From positions 1-44,036 of the forward strand of contig DRJZ01000118.1 in the NCBI GenBank assembly GCA_011052015.1: DNA of 44,036 nucleotides, written 5' to 3'. Below are positions 43,750 to 44,036 of this stretch, piece by piece (positions within the stretch are counted from its first letter, which is position 1; each line of letters starts with the position of its first letter). The stretch is from Acidiferrobacteraceae bacterium. Lineage in GTDB: Bacteria > Pseudomonadota > Gammaproteobacteria > HyVt-429. The notes under the pieces were generated by a model. It was not told the origin of the DNA. It made no database searches and worked only from the letters and a program-made list of their open reading frames with translations. A program made the translations under genes and the position numbers.

Positions 43750-44036
43750 TAAATGACCCCAGGCTCACACAATGTAACGCAAGCGCCAACGTAGGCAATC
43801 TGGCAACACCCAGACCGTGCGGCGGGTTGACGCGTTTCAAGGTGATTGCCGCTTTCACCTAGGTCTCACGGAATAGTGGACACCACCAAAATTGGTGGAG
43901 TCCATATACGGAATGACGCCTTTTTGTTTGCTGCTACAAAAATGGCTCTTCGGAAAAATTTGTGGGTAATGACGGGACTTATGTATTCGTAACTTATTGA
44001 TGCTATATTGGTTTTTGGAGCAAAACATAGAAATAC
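43750..44036. other. Window end, no gene seen
   Basis: Contains the palindrome at 43877-43904 and otherwise AT-rich sequence. No supportable gene to the window edge. Confidence 0.4.
43877..43904. repeat. Near-perfect palindrome near the window end
   Basis: TGGACACCACCAA and TTGGTGGAGTCCA form 13-base arms with one mismatch around AA. It could be a terminator-like stem or the end of an insertion sequence beginning beyond the window. Confidence 0.45.

Noticed and set aside
43643-43858. Minus-strand His-rich frame of 71 codons
   Set aside because: Antisense of the glycine codons of the lipoprotein gene; the + frame has lipobox and ribosome site.

Overview
The window comes from a free-living Gram-negative gammaproteobacterium. 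It carries lipoprotein export (Lol), Kdo/lipid A genes (msbA, lpxK, kdsB), a type IV pilus-type PilZ, DNA uptake (ComEC), and two gene orders typical of the class: pgsA followed by tRNA-Gly, tRNA-Cys and tRNA-Leu, and rpmF-plsX-fabH-fabD-fabG-acpP-fabF-pabC-mltG-tmk-holB-pilZ-tatD. I cannot name genus or species. Most of the window is conserved housekeeping sequence; the novelty lies in a few accessory patches and in the intergenic DNA.

Left half (1-24.6 kb, mostly + strand): lysS; an HDOD gene (-); lolC/F-lolD; a DUF2062 gene (-); comEC; the envelope operon exbB-exbD-msbA-lpxK-Trm112-like-kdsB; a tandem pair of small secreted proteins made of GYNxH repeats (12.6-13.5 kb); a low-Mr phosphatase, an L,D-transpeptidase-fold protein and nagZ; a UPF0104-type membrane protein and efp (both -); a family 5 uracil-DNA glycosylase, uvrC and pgsA; three tRNAs; a DUF1178 gene; a small membrane protein; an AmaP/Asp23-like membrane protein; and a class V aminotransferase.

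At 23341-23374 there is a 34-bp palindromic site that closely resembles the chromosome-dimer-resolution site dif (22 of 28 positions of E. coli dif, with a perfect central hexamer). Left of it most genes run rightward; right of it every gene except the last small lipoprotein runs leftward, as expected if the window spans the replication terminus. Four KOPS-like octamers on the left half all point toward the site. The right half lacks the mirror-image octamers, so the terminus reading is a strong suspicion, not proof.

Right half (24.6-44 kb, - strand): an unrecognised 400-residue protein; the long fatty-acid/folate/cell-wall/replication operon read from rpmF at 38.6 kb down to tatD at 26.2 kb, with pabB inserted between fabF and pabC and a good sigma70-type promoter directly in front of rpmF; a tightly overlapping trio of outer-membrane barrel, periplasmic phosphate-binding-like protein and GGDEF-EAL enzyme; and two small exported histidine-rich proteins (43.0-43.7 kb). 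With the GYNxH pair, the window encodes four small exported His-rich proteins, which suggests metal handling at the cell surface or in the periplasm.

Intergenic DNA holds at least four families of dispersed palindromic repeats, each with two or more copies or two arms in this window. I see no CRISPR array, complete insertion sequence or prophage.
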